Part shown: in pieces, positions 26,275 through 37,746 of the stretch
Numbering within the stretch: the stretch's first letter is position 1
Layout: the number at the start of each line of letters is the position of its first letter
Assembly (NCBI RefSeq): GCF_014836325.1
Contig: NZ_JACSQZ010000014.1
Location: forward strand, 1 to 64,000
DNA length: 64,000 nt
DNA from: Clostridium gallinarum
Lineage (GTDB): Bacteria; Bacillota; Clostridia; Clostridiales; Clostridiaceae
Direction: 5' to 3'
Notes under the pieces: generated by a model
What the model was told of the DNA's origin: nothing
What the model saw: only the letters and a program-made list of their open reading frames with translations
Databases searched by the model: none
Made by a program: the position numbers and the translations under genes

Positions 26275-27297
26275 TTATTTTTCTATTTTAAAGCTTGTTG
26301 ATTCTCTTTTAACTAATTCTGTATTTAAAATTACATGTTTATTATCTGTTTTATTTGCTATTAAATCTAATAATAAATCAACACTTATTTTTGCCATTTC
26401 TAATTTAGGTTGTATTATTGTTGATATAGTAGGGCTATAAAATTCACTTATATCCATACCATCAAATCCAATTATATCTACATCTTTTCCTACAACTAAT
26501 CCATTATCTTTTATTGCTTTCGCACATCCAACAGCCATTATATCTGATATTGCAAATATAGCTGTAACCTCTCTATGATTTTTTATTAATTTATCTGTCT
26601 CTTCATAAGCTCCTCTGTAATCATAATTCCCCAAAAGTCTATACTCTTTATTAAATTTAATATTATTATCATTTAAAGCTTTTAAATAACCTGCTTCTCT
26701 TAAGTGTCCAATTCCAGTATCATATTCATCTCCTAGCATTAATGCTATATTTTTATGACCACAATCTATTAGATATTTGGTGGCTGAATAAGCCGATTCT
26801 TCATTATCTATTGATACCGATGAAAAATTCGAAAATTCTTTTCCATACTTATGATTTATAGAAGTTAATACTACTGGTACATTTATCTCTTCAAAATCAT
26901 CATTTTTAATCTCTGTAAAGTTTCCTCCAAGGCATATCACACCTTGCAATCTTTTTTCTTTTATCATAGATATTAAATTATTCATTTCATCATCACTTAA
27001 GTAATCATGATGCTCTAATATCATAGAATATCCAGCCTTAGATATTCTTTTGCTTATTGAATCTAGCATTTCAGAGAAAAAAGGATTAAATACTCCCTTT
27101 ATAAGCACTCCAATGTTATTTGTGTTATTCTTTTTTAAGTTTCTTGCACTATTATTAGGTATATAGTTATTTTCTTTAATAGCTTCTAATACTCTTTCTC
27201 TAGTTTGCTCCTTAACATCTGGATGATTATTAATTACTCTTGAGACTGTACTAACTCCAACCCCTGCTATTCTTGCAATATCTCTTATGTTTATCAT
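26275..27297 (-). CDS. malR: LacI-family transcriptional regulator of maltose genes (MalR)
   Basis: DNA-binding repressor of the LacI/GalR family. The helix-turn-helix is in INIRDIARIAGVGVSTVSRV, followed by the hinge helix and a periplasmic-binding-like sugar domain (about 60-340). It lies inside the maltose operon, between malG and malQ, so maltose or maltodextrin is the probable inducer (inference). ATG 27297 follows GGAGG; a TTG four codons earlier overlaps that site. A GGTATCGTTTCCA sequence upstream of this gene resembles sequences before malE and before the PucR-type gene, consistent with autoregulation. Confidence 0.9.
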   Translation of the reverse strand: MINIRDIARIAGVGVSTVSRVINNHPDVKEQTRERVLEAIKENNYIPNNSARNLKKNNTNNIGVLIKGVFNPFFSEMLDSISKRISKAGYSMILEHHDYLSDDEMNNLISMIKEKRLQGVICLGGNFTEIKNDDFEEINVPVVLTSINHKYGKEFSNFSSVSIDNEESAYSATKYLIDCGHKNIALMLGDEYDTGIGHLREAGYLKALNDNNIKFNKEYRLLGNYDYRGAYEETDKLIKNHREVTAIFAISDIMAVGCAKAIKDNGLVVGKDVDIIGFDGMDISEFYSPTISTIIQPKLEMAKISVDLLLDLIANKTDNKHVILNTELVKRESTSFKIEK

Positions 27298-27325
27298 AAC
27301 TACCTCCAAGATTCGACAAAATATT

Positions 27326-27339
27326 CGGTATCGTTTCCA
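27326..27339 (-). promoter_or_regulatory. Putative MalR operator upstream of malR
   Basis: CGGTATCGTTTCCA on the plus strand. Shares the GGTAxCGTTTCCA core with 30558-30570 and 31558-31570. LacI-family operators typically have a central CG, as here. Confidence 0.6.
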
Positions 27340-27374
27340 TATATTTTTATAATAAAATTATAATCTTCTTTGCA

Positions 27375-28268
27375 TTACTCTTTAACTGATCCTGAAACTA
27401 ATCCAGTTGCTATATATTTTTGGAATAACATAAATATTACTACTATTGGTAAAGCTGCCATTACTGCTGCTGCTGAGTATTGAGTCCAATTGGCAGAAAA
27501 ATTATTAGTAATAAATTTTTGTAATCCTGTTGTTATAGTTTGAACATTTGCATTTTTAAGTATAGCAGAAGTAAACATAAATTCACTGTATGCTCCTATA
27601 AAAGCAAATAAGAATATTACTATTAACATATTTCTTAATAAAGGTAATATTATTGATGAAAATACCTTAAGCTTTGAAGCTCCGTCTATATATGCTGCTT
27701 CAACTAATTCATCTGGAATTCCATCTACTGCTCCCTTTAATAGCCATATATTATAAGCACTTCCACCAGCTAGTATTAATATTAATACCCATGGTTTATT
27801 AGTTAAGTTATATGTGAATACTATACCCATTATTGCTGGCAGAGCCATTGTTGTTGGGAACATTTGAAGTATTAATAAACTCATTAATCCATTCTTTCTT
27901 CCCCAAAATCTAAGCTTAGAAAAAGCAAAGGCTGCTGGTACTGATAAAACTAATTGTACTATTGCTACTACAGTACTTATCATTAATGAATTTCTAACCC
28001 ATAATAAAAATTGTGTTTTTTCTATAACTTTCACATAATTTTCTAAAGTCCACTTAGCTGGGAAAAATGTTGTTTGAGTAAAGGCACTTCCCTTTGCCAT
28101 AGAGGCTGAAATTACAGCTACTATTGGAAATAATGTTATTAGTATCATAAACCATAAGAATATTCTTCCGAACCAAGCTGTTCTTATTTCATCAGGTCTT
28201 AATTTCTTTTTATAAACTACCTTTTCTTTACTAGATACTTTTTTATTTAAATTCATACTTACTTGCAT
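27375..28268 (-). CDS. malG: Maltose/maltodextrin ABC permease MalG
   Basis: Membrane permease subunit of an MalFGK2-type importer, 297 residues with six predicted helices. The EAA loop that docks the ATPase is EAAYIDGASKLKVFSSIILP (about residues 185-205). Its start lies one base after the malF stop. No ATPase (MalK/MsmK) gene is in this cluster, so a shared ATPase encoded elsewhere must energise the transporter, as is common in Firmicutes. Confidence 0.94.
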   Translation of the reverse strand: MQVSMNLNKKVSSKEKVVYKKKLRPDEIRTAWFGRIFLWFMILITLFPIVAVISASMAKGSAFTQTTFFPAKWTLENYVKVIEKTQFLLWVRNSLMISTVVAIVQLVLSVPAAFAFSKLRFWGRKNGLMSLLILQMFPTTMALPAIMGIVFTYNLTNKPWVLILILAGGSAYNIWLLKGAVDGIPDELVEAAYIDGASKLKVFSSIILPLLRNMLIVIFLFAFIGAYSEFMFTSAILKNANVQTITTGLQKFITNNFSANWTQYSAAAVMAALPIVVIFMLFQKYIATGLVSGSVKE

Positions 28269-28269
28269 T

Positions 28270-29187
28270 TTATTCTACCTCCTCAAATTGACCAGATGCC
28301 TTCATTTGTACAAAGGAAATTGATGCAATTATTACAAATATAATAATACTTAATGCTGAAGCAATTTCAAATCTACCAAATTGCATTGAAAGCTTATAAT
28401 TTACTGATGCTAATATATCTGTATAGCCCGCAAATTGAGTAGTTAATCTAGGTGGATTACCTTGAGTTATTAAGTATGCTGATCCAAAGTTATTAAAGTT
28501 AAATGCAAAAGAAGAAATAACTAATGGATATGCTGTCTTAGCTATTGATGGTAATGTTATGCTAGTGAATTGTTTCCACTTACTTGCTCCATCTACCATT
28601 GCTGCTTCATAATAAACTTCTGGTATTGCTGATAATGATCCTAAAGCTACATTCATCATATATGGGAATCCAAGCCATATATTAACAATAACTATTGTTA
28701 ATCTAGCTAGATTAGGATCTGTTAGCCATTTTATAGGTTCTTCTATTAAATGTAATTGCATTAAAAGTGAATTTATTTGTCCATAACTTCCATTAAATAA
28801 ACCTTGGAATGAAAGTATAGCAACTGTTGCTGGTAGTGCCCACGGTAATATTAGTATTCCTTTATAGAACCCTCTTTCTTTTATATTTGGATTATTCAAA
28901 ATTAGTGCTAAAAATAATCCTAACAAGAAACAACCAAGAGTTGAAAGCAATGCAAAAATTAACGTCCATCCAAATACCGGTAGGAAAGTTACTTTAAATG
29001 GTCCTGTTAATACATCCTTAAAGTTTGCTAAACCTACAAAATTTATCTCACCTTTAGAGAATTGAGTGTAATCTGTAAAAGCATAATATATTGTTGAAAT
29101 TATTGGTATCACGGTGAATATAAGTATTGAAATAAGTGCTGGTGCTAAGAAATAATAGGCTTTATGGCTTTTACTCTTCATGCCCAT
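28270..29187 (-). CDS. malF: Maltose/maltodextrin ABC permease MalF
   Basis: Partner permease to MalG, 305 residues. Six predicted helices (first at about 10-32) and the EAA loop EAAMVDGASKWKQFTSITLP (about 195-215). It lacks the long periplasmic loop of enteric MalF, as usual in Gram-positive bacteria. Located 67 bp after malE and effectively contiguous with malG. Confidence 0.94.
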   Translation of the reverse strand: MGMKSKSHKAYYFLAPALISILIFTVIPIISTIYYAFTDYTQFSKGEINFVGLANFKDVLTGPFKVTFLPVFGWTLIFALLSTLGCFLLGLFLALILNNPNIKERGFYKGILILPWALPATVAILSFQGLFNGSYGQINSLLMQLHLIEEPIKWLTDPNLARLTIVIVNIWLGFPYMMNVALGSLSAIPEVYYEAAMVDGASKWKQFTSITLPSIAKTAYPLVISSFAFNFNNFGSAYLITQGNPPRLTTQFAGYTDILASVNYKLSMQFGRFEIASALSIIIFVIIASISFVQMKASGQFEEVE

Positions 29188-29253
29188 ATAAAATCCTCCC
29201 TTATTTTACATTAGAGATAGGTAAAATCACCTATCTCTAATTTTTTAGTTAAA

Positions 29254-30462
29254 TTATTTTATTTGCTTTATACCTTCTGCAGTTTGTTCAAGCATATTTT
29301 TTCCTGCTGTAGCAGCATCAATTTGTCCAGAAGTTAATAATTGTAAGTTATTCTTTGCTGGTGTCCATATAGCTTGAACTTCATTTATATTAGGCATTGG
29401 ATAAGCAACTTTAGCTTGTTCCATAAATACCTTTGTATATTCATCTTCAACTACATAATCCTTAGCTACTGGTATTCTAGCACCGTTTTTATAAACTATA
29501 TCTTGTCCCTTATCAGCAAATTCTTTCATAAGTTCCCAAGCTAAATCTTTATTTTTAGAATTTTCATTAACAATTGAAGTTTGAACTCCTAAGAATGTTT
29601 GTGGATTTTTTCCATCTAATGTTGGCATTGTCATTACACCAAAGTTAAGACCTGCTTCTTTAGCTCCTGAAACATCCCATGGACCTGAGAAATAGAATCC
29701 AGCTTTACCTGAAGTAAATTCACCCTTAGCTATATCTCCAGTAATATCAGCTGCCATTAACTTGTCCTTATTTACTAAATCAGAAATAAATTGAAGCCCT
29801 TTTATAGCTCCTTCATTTCCAAGACCTATATCATTTGGATCTAATGTACCATTATTATTCTTAAATACATATCCTCCATTAGCTGCTAAGAAAGCATATG
29901 AGAAGTAGAAATCATTAATATTATAAACAAATCCAACTTCCTTTGCCATTTCAACTAATTCTTCCATAGTCTTTGGAGTTTCTTTAACTAAATCTTTATT
30001 ATAAAACATTGATGTTGTTTCTTGAGCAAATGGTACTGCATATATTTTTCCACCTATAGTAACTGCATCAACTACAGCTTGAGATGTATATTTATCTGCT
30101 GAAACCATACCACTTGGAACTTCTGCTGCAACTCCAGCTTTTTGGAATGTTCCTAAGTTATCATGTGGAACTCCTAACATTATATCTGGACCATTATTAC
30201 TTTGAGCAGCTTGCATCATTTCTTGGTATTCTCCTTGGTCTTCAACAACAGTAACTTCTACGTTGTTTTCTTCTCCCCAAGCCTTAGCAACCTTTTCAAA
30301 TTCTTGAACTTCATTAGTTGTAAAGTGAGACCAAACTGTTAATGTCTTCTTTTCTTCTGAAGCAGTATTTCCATCTCCACCCTTACTTCCACAACCAACA
30401 AATGCAGTTGTTGTAATTACACCAGCAATTAAAATTGCTAATAATTTTGAACGTTTAACCAT
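29254..30462 (-). CDS. malE: Maltose/maltodextrin-binding lipoprotein MalE
   Basis: Extracellular sugar-binding lipoprotein of 402 residues, family 1 solute-binding protein. The signal ends at the lipobox TTAFVGCGSKG (Cys about residue 24). The mature domain has the expected KKTLTVWSHFTTNEVQEFEK start, GPDIMLGVPHDNLG and FYFSGPWDV. First gene of malEFG-malR-malQ. Its upstream region carries a catabolite-response-like site and a MalR-like operator. Sugar specificity for maltodextrin is inferred from malQ and the permeases. Confidence 0.94.
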   Translation of the reverse strand: MVKRSKLLAILIAGVITTTAFVGCGSKGGDGNTASEEKKTLTVWSHFTTNEVQEFEKVAKAWGEENNVEVTVVEDQGEYQEMMQAAQSNNGPDIMLGVPHDNLGTFQKAGVAAEVPSGMVSADKYTSQAVVDAVTIGGKIYAVPFAQETTSMFYNKDLVKETPKTMEELVEMAKEVGFVYNINDFYFSYAFLAANGGYVFKNNNGTLDPNDIGLGNEGAIKGLQFISDLVNKDKLMAADITGDIAKGEFTSGKAGFYFSGPWDVSGAKEAGLNFGVMTMPTLDGKNPQTFLGVQTSIVNENSKNKDLAWELMKEFADKGQDIVYKNGARIPVAKDYVVEDEYTKVFMEQAKVAYPMPNINEVQAIWTPAKNNLQLLTSGQIDAATAGKNMLEQTAEGIKQIK

Positions 30463-30531
30463 AATAAATTCCTCCCAAAACTCAATTTTTTGAATTTTAT
30501 ATTATAAACCTTTTTAGGCTTATTAACTTTT

Positions 30532-30570
30532 TGATAACATTTTCAGGTAACCTTTCCGGTACCGTTTCCA
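30532..30570 (-). promoter_or_regulatory. CcpA cre-like site and MalR operator upstream of malE
   Basis: TGATAACATTTTCA (30532-30545; on the minus strand TGAAAATGTTATCA) fits the cre consensus TGWAANCGNTNWCA at 13 of 14 positions. It is followed by a double GGTAACC/GGTACC motif, of which GGTACCGTTTCCA (30558-30570) matches the other MalR-like sites. This predicts glucose repression and maltose induction of the operon. Confidence 0.65.
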
Positions 30571-30571
30571 A

Positions 30572-31525
30572 TTAATTCGAAACTCTATTATTATATAAAG
30601 CTTCCTTCCAAAGTAAAAATAAAATCTTAAATTCTATTGCTTCATTAAAATTAGATATATCATAATTTATTAATTTTTTGACCTTATCTATCCTATAAAA
30701 CAATGTATTTCTATGAATATACAATTTATCAGCAGATTCACTAACTTTAAGACCTTCACTAAAAAATATTTCTATAGTTCTTATTAATTCTGGCTCTAAT
30801 TTAGAAAATAAATCATTGTATTGCTTGTACACTTTACTAACTTCTTCATCACTAATAGTATTAATTATTTTTTCAAGTAATAAGGAGTTTTCACTATAAA
30901 CTTTAGAAGTTAAATTATATTTCTTACAAATTTCAATATTATCTTTTAAATGTGAAAATTTTTCTTTAAGTTGTTTATATTCATTTATTTTGCAATAAGA
31001 AATATATAACCGCTCTACTCCATTGTTTCTTAGTAATTTGAATAGCATATTTATCTTTTCATTACTAATATCATTTTTACTTATAATTAATATATATTCA
31101 TCTTGTACAACTATTATATTCTCTTCTTCTATATATTTTTCTTTTATTAAATTTAATACATTGGAATGATTTTCCTCTAAGTAAAGTAAAATTAATTTAA
31201 AAGGCTTGTACTTAATAATCTCTTTTAAAATATCATCTGAAAATTCTCTTCCCTTTGTAATATCTAATATTATTTCCTCCTTAGATTTTACTACATTGCT
31301 CAATTCCTGCTCTAAAAAGCATTTTAATAAATTTATACAATTACTATAATCCTCATAAGTTTCTAATATTAATTCCTCTGTAGAAATATTTATTAAGCTA
31401 CTTATTAATCTTGAATTATTTTCTTGAAGAAAATTAGCTACTATTGTTCCGTCTTTTTCAGTTAATTTGAAGGGAATTTGAATTTCCTCACTTATTTTTT
31501 TAAAGGAGTTTTTTAATCCATACAT
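30572..31525 (-). CDS. PucR/CdaR-type helix-turn-helix regulator
   Basis: Transcription factor with a C-terminal PucR-like helix-turn-helix (KVSESADKLYIHRNTLFYRIDKVKKL-type region at about residues 265-300). The long N-terminal half (about 240 residues) resembles the GGDEF-like CdaR regulatory domain only weakly. The gene sits directly upstream of malE on the same strand and has a MalR-like operator (31558-31570) just before it, so it probably belongs to the maltose regulon; its target is unknown. ATG 31525 is favoured by the purine-rich GGGGGAG before it; the frame runs 18 codons further upstream without a ribosome site. Confidence 0.8.
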   Translation of the reverse strand: MYGLKNSFKKISEEIQIPFKLTEKDGTIVANFLQENNSRLISSLINISTEELILETYEDYSNCINLLKCFLEQELSNVVKSKEEIILDITKGREFSDDILKEIIKYKPFKLILLYLEENHSNVLNLIKEKYIEEENIIVVQDEYILIISKNDISNEKINMLFKLLRNNGVERLYISYCKINEYKQLKEKFSHLKDNIEICKKYNLTSKVYSENSLLLEKIINTISDEEVSKVYKQYNDLFSKLEPELIRTIEIFFSEGLKVSESADKLYIHRNTLFYRIDKVKKLINYDISNFNEAIEFKILFLLWKEALYNNRVSN

Positions 31526-31557
31526 ACTCTCCCCCATAAAATTATTTTTTTGAAACA

Positions 31558-31570
31558 GGTAACGTTTCCA
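31558..31570 (-). promoter_or_regulatory. MalR-like operator upstream of the PucR-type gene
   Basis: GGTAACGTTTCCA, the third copy of the core also found before malR and malE, 33 bp upstream of the start codon. Confidence 0.6.
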
Positions 31571-31701
31571 AAAATACATTTAAGAATTTTCTTTATTTTT
31601 TGAATATTATTTCTATGCTTCTATTATATTCCTGCAATCGTTTTTATTCAATAGTATTTTTATACAATTTAAATGCTTATTTTTGTTCACTTATACAAAT
31701 A

Positions 31702-31880
31702 GAAAAAGAGATAAACATTATATTCCTTGCTCCGTCGCATGCGCTCCAAGTCGACGTCATACAATGTTTATCTCTTTGCAAAGTAAAGGAAGGAAATTAT
31801 TAAAACTCTAATTCTTACACTACGAATTTTACTCTTCTGATAAAATTATCTACAATTTTTCCATAGATATAATTTCCTAA
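31702..31880 (-). ncRNA. Long-hairpin repeat element, copy d, with putative promoter
   Basis: Full copy of the hairpin (31702-31783) with the conserved apical motif, ending in a T-run on the minus strand. As in copy b, the sequence 31804-31880 holds TTGTAG (31850-31855), 18 nt, TAAAAT (31826-31831). The predicted RNA is about 118 nt. An open frame across it on the plus strand (31600-31803) has no ribosome site and is rejected. Confidence 0.6.
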
Positions 31881-31885
31881 AGAAT

Positions 31886-31912
31886 AGAAAAAGCTAGTAT
31901 TCCTAGCTTTTC
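31886..31912 (-). terminator. Terminator after a small coiled-coil gene
   Basis: Stem AGAAAAAGCTAG / CTAGCTTTTCT (31886-31912), with T-run on the minus strand, just before the putative promoter of hairpin copy d. Confidence 0.85.
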
Positions 31913-31920
31913 TATTATAC

Positions 31921-32112
31921 TTATTTCATTTTTTTAATAGCATTTTTCATATCATCAATCATTGAGGATAAATTATCTTTAATATCTCCACCAATATCTT
32001 CAACTTTATCTATTAGATCTGACATTTCATCTGCTATTTCCTTTGTTAATTTTCCTGATGTAACATTTTTATATAGCTTTTTCATTTTCTTTTCTATATC
32101 TTCCATGTCCAT
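31921..32112 (-). CDS. Small coiled-coil protein
   Basis: Not recognised. 63 residues, almost entirely helical with a heptad-like pattern (MEDIEKKMKKLYKNVTSG and EMSDLIDKVEDIGGDI) and a Lys-rich C-terminus. Start ATG 32112 follows a perfect TAGGAGG eight bases away; a GTG nine bases earlier falls next to that site. Independent transcription unit with its own terminator. No functional clue. Confidence 0.7.
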   Translation of the reverse strand: MDMEDIEKKMKKLYKNVTSGKLTKEIADEMSDLIDKVEDIGGDIKDNLSSMIDDMKNAIKKMK

Positions 32113-32192
32113 GTTTAACACCTCCTAACTAGTTATACTATTATGTTTTGCCTTTAATTAATATTTATACTAGTAAGAGATATTTTAATATT

Positions 32193-32738
32193 TTATTTAA
32201 GTAATTTTTTAAATTTATTTTCTTCTGCAAATTTAATTGTAATTAAAGCAGATATAGTACCTAATAATATCCCACAAATAATATCTGTTGGGTAATGAAC
32301 AAATAAATATAATCTTGAAAAAGCAATTAAAGAAGCTAAAATATAAGCTCCATATCTCCATTTCTTTAAATAATACCCTATAAGCATTGCAGCTGTAAAT
32401 GATGATGCTGTATGCCCTGATGGAAAAGAATATGAATCTGGTGGGTTAATTATAATACTTATATCTGGATATGTATTAAATACTCTTGGTCTTTGTACTA
32501 TATTTTTTATTATAACTTCTCCTAATATTGCATTTAATAATAATCCTAATAACAATACTAATCCTATCTTTCTATATTTTCTTTGAATTATTAATATAAT
32601 TCCTATAGCTATCCATATTGCACCATTATCTCCTAAGTAAGTTATAAAAGTCATGAATTTATCCATAAACGGACTTGATAAATTATCTCTTATAAAATTT
32701 AAAATACCAATATCAAAATTATTTAATAAAGTTTCCAT
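32193..32738 (-). CDS. PAP2-family membrane phosphatase
   Basis: Integral membrane phosphatase of 181 residues with six predicted helices. The three PAP2 signature motifs are complete: KNIVQRPR (KxxxxxxRP-type), SFPSGHT, and SRLYLFVHYPTD (SRxxxxxHxxxD). Size and motifs resemble undecaprenyl-diphosphate phosphatases such as BcrC, which recycle the lipid carrier of cell-wall synthesis, or phosphatidylglycerophosphate phosphatases; the substrate is not certain. No operon partner. Confidence 0.88.
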   Translation of the reverse strand: METLLNNFDIGILNFIRDNLSSPFMDKFMTFITYLGDNGAIWIAIGIILIIQRKYRKIGLVLLLGLLLNAILGEVIIKNIVQRPRVFNTYPDISIIINPPDSYSFPSGHTASSFTAAMLIGYYLKKWRYGAYILASLIAFSRLYLFVHYPTDIICGILLGTISALITIKFAEENKFKKLLK

Positions 32739-32860
32739 ATTTCCCTCTTCTAACTTATCATTTATTTTATAATTATATATTTATTATATTATTAATACAA
32801 TAATCATATAACCCAAAGACTATTTGCATGATACTATTTTTATAATTTTATATACATTAA

Positions 32861-32886
32861 AAAAGACCTAAAAATCTAGGTCTTTT
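32861..32886 (-). terminator. Terminator of the bgl operon
   Basis: Perfect stem AAAAGACCTA / TAGGTCTTTT (32861-32870 with 32877-32886), just after licT on the minus strand and followed by T-rich sequence. Confidence 0.88.
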
Positions 32887-32892
32887 CATAAT

Positions 32893-33732
32893 TTAATCTA
32901 TAGATATTAATCTTTGTATATGAACTGCTAAATATGCTATTTCTTCTTTAGGTAATTTTTTGTTATATGTTTTATAAATATATTGAGCAACCTTTTCTGC
33001 ATATTTCACTGAAGAAGCATGCTTATGCTTCATTTGTTCATATAAAAAGTCATCCGAGCTATCTATTAATTTTTCAGCAAAAAATCTTTCTGCAAAAAAT
33101 TGCATATGAGAAATAAATCTTGAATAATGAAAACTTTCTTTATCAAAATCTTGATTTGTTGAATACTTAACTAAATTAACTACAGCTGAAATAAGTTTTG
33201 CTGCTCTCATAGCATCATGTTGATAACTTTTCCCATTCTGTGCATTAACTAAGTGAAAGGCGATATTAGCAGCTTCTTCTTCAGGAAGATTAACATTAAA
33301 TTTTTTATTAAGTAATTCTAATGCATAAACTCCAACACTAAATTCCTTTGGATAAAAGTTTTTAATTTCCCAATAAACTCTATTAAAAACCATAATACCA
33401 TTATTATATCTTTCTACTGCAAAACTTAAGTGATCTGTAAGAAGTAAGTATATATTATCAGTAAATGTAGTTTCTAATTTTTCAGTAGCATAATTAATAA
33501 TTTCTTGAGTTAATTCAAAATATTTTGCAGGAATTGAATTAATCATCTCAATTAATCTTTTAGCTGTTGGATTTTCAACTGGCATAAATATTTGATTTTC
33601 ATCACTATCATCTATCTTTTCTCCAGCTTTACGTCCATAACCTATGCCTTTTCCTAATATAATAAATTCTTGTTTCTTATCATCTTCAACCAATAATACA
33701 CTGGAATTCAAAGCCTTCTTTATTATTAGCAT
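32893..33732 (-). CDS. licT: BglG/LicT family transcriptional antiterminator
   Basis: RNA-binding antiterminator of 279 residues. The N-terminal CAT domain (about 1-55) has the expected LIIKKALNSSVLLVED and GKGIGYGRKAG. Two PTS regulation domains follow (PRD1 about 65-170, PRD2 about 171-279), with the phosphorylatable histidines in LTDHLSFAVER and similar positions. It binds the RAT RNA at about 37225-37252 and lets polymerase read through into bglP when the sugar is present. PRD phosphorylation by the PTS and BglP tunes it. It is the last gene of bglP-bglA-licT, so the operon is autoregulated. Confidence 0.93.
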   Translation of the reverse strand: MLIIKKALNSSVLLVEDDKKQEFIILGKGIGYGRKAGEKIDDSDENQIFMPVENPTAKRLIEMINSIPAKYFELTQEIINYATEKLETTFTDNIYLLLTDHLSFAVERYNNGIMVFNRVYWEIKNFYPKEFSVGVYALELLNKKFNVNLPEEEAANIAFHLVNAQNGKSYQHDAMRAAKLISAVVNLVKYSTNQDFDKESFHYSRFISHMQFFAERFFAEKLIDSSDDFLYEQMKHKHASSVKYAEKVAQYIYKTYNKKLPKEEIAYLAVHIQRLISID

Positions 33733-33769
33733 AATATCCCTCTCAACATTAATGTATTTTAATTAATCC

Positions 33770-37091
<3,322 letters not shown>

Positions 37092-37174
37092 AATAATTTC
37101 TCCTTTTATAATTTGAAATTTAGGTTAACTCCTGGAATTTACTAATTGAATTTTGGCCAATATCAATTTAAAAA

Positions 37175-37252
37175 AGCAAAAAAGGACCCAATAAAAGTAA
37201 CACGTAAAAATAGTGTTATTTTTATTAGATCCTGCCTGCATTACCAGTCACA
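37175..37252 (-). promoter_or_regulatory. LicT antiterminator (RAT) and overlapping terminator
   Basis: On the minus strand GGTAATGCAGGCAGGATCTAA (37225-37245) matches the RAT consensus of BglG/LicT targets. It overlaps the left arm of a strong terminator: 37183-37203 pairs with 37213-37232, followed by a T-run. LicT binding to the RAT would prevent the terminator from forming. Confidence 0.92.
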
Positions 37253-37458
37253 TGTCTAAACATTAACTGATATTATAATACTACATACTACACAATTAGT
37301 CAATGTAAATATTTACTTTTTTTAAAAATTTATTTTGCAAAAGTAACCTCACTTTCTTATGATATAAAATTTTCTATATAATTTCTTTTAAATATTGAAA
37401 AATCTTATAATTTTATTACATACTAATACTGTAAAATTTATATACTCAGAATAATTCT

Positions 37459-37497
37459 GAGAGAGGTTCGTAACCATCCCTCTATAAAAAACTAGGA
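37459..37497 (+). promoter_or_regulatory. preQ1-I riboswitch aptamer
   Basis: GAGAGGTTCGTAACCATCCC (37461-37480) plus TCTATAAAAAACTAGG (37481-37496) closely match the preQ1-I consensus. The AGAGG / CCTCT stem, the C-rich L1 and the A-rich tail forming the pseudoknot are all present. It precedes the queuine salvage genes. A terminator hairpin AGGGCTAT / ATAGCTCT with a T-run (37569-37597) lies downstream. Confidence 0.92.
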
Positions 37498-37568
37498 CCC
37501 TAATTTAATTTATTTTAAATTAGTTTATTTTTATTTTGAAAATTCAAATAAAAACTAGATTTTTATTA

Positions 37569-37597
37569 AGGGCTATTTATAACTAATAGCTCTTTTT
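37569..37597 (+). terminator. Terminator of the preQ1 riboswitch leader
   Basis: Stem 37569-37576 with 37586-37593 followed by six Ts. preQ1 binding upstream would be expected to favour this hairpin. The 3' A-rich tail of the aptamer is about 70 nt upstream, so an antiterminator must span that gap. Confidence 0.75.
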
Positions 37598-37606
37598 TAT
37601 TTCTAG

Positions 37607-37698
37607 TAATTAATAAAAAGTTATGTATCCAATAACTTCTATTAATTATGTCCGCTTTTTTGTGATGGAATGAACTATATGGTTTATTCCTTTTTTTA
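37607..37698 (+). other. Two further leader hairpins before queK
   Basis: A nested hairpin (37607-37615 with 37640-37648, and 37618-37624 with 37632-37638) is followed by a run of Ts at 37656-37661. A third one, GGAATGAAC / GTTTATTCC (37667-37690), is directly followed by seven Ts. With the riboswitch terminator this makes three terminator-like structures in a row before the first gene. Confidence 0.6.
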
Positions 37699-37746
37699 TT
37701 TTTCTGAATATAAATTTTCCATATATTTTAAAAAGGAGAAATGTAA

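Noticed and set aside
31600-31803. Plus-strand open frame of 67 codons spanning the hairpin element copy d
   Set aside because: No ribosome site; it runs through a palindromic RNA element whose copies elsewhere are not open, and its residues look like shadow coding of AT-rich DNA.
37303-37316. cre-like TGTAAATATTTACT upstream of bglP
   Set aside because: Central CG of the consensus is replaced by AT; too weak to claim.
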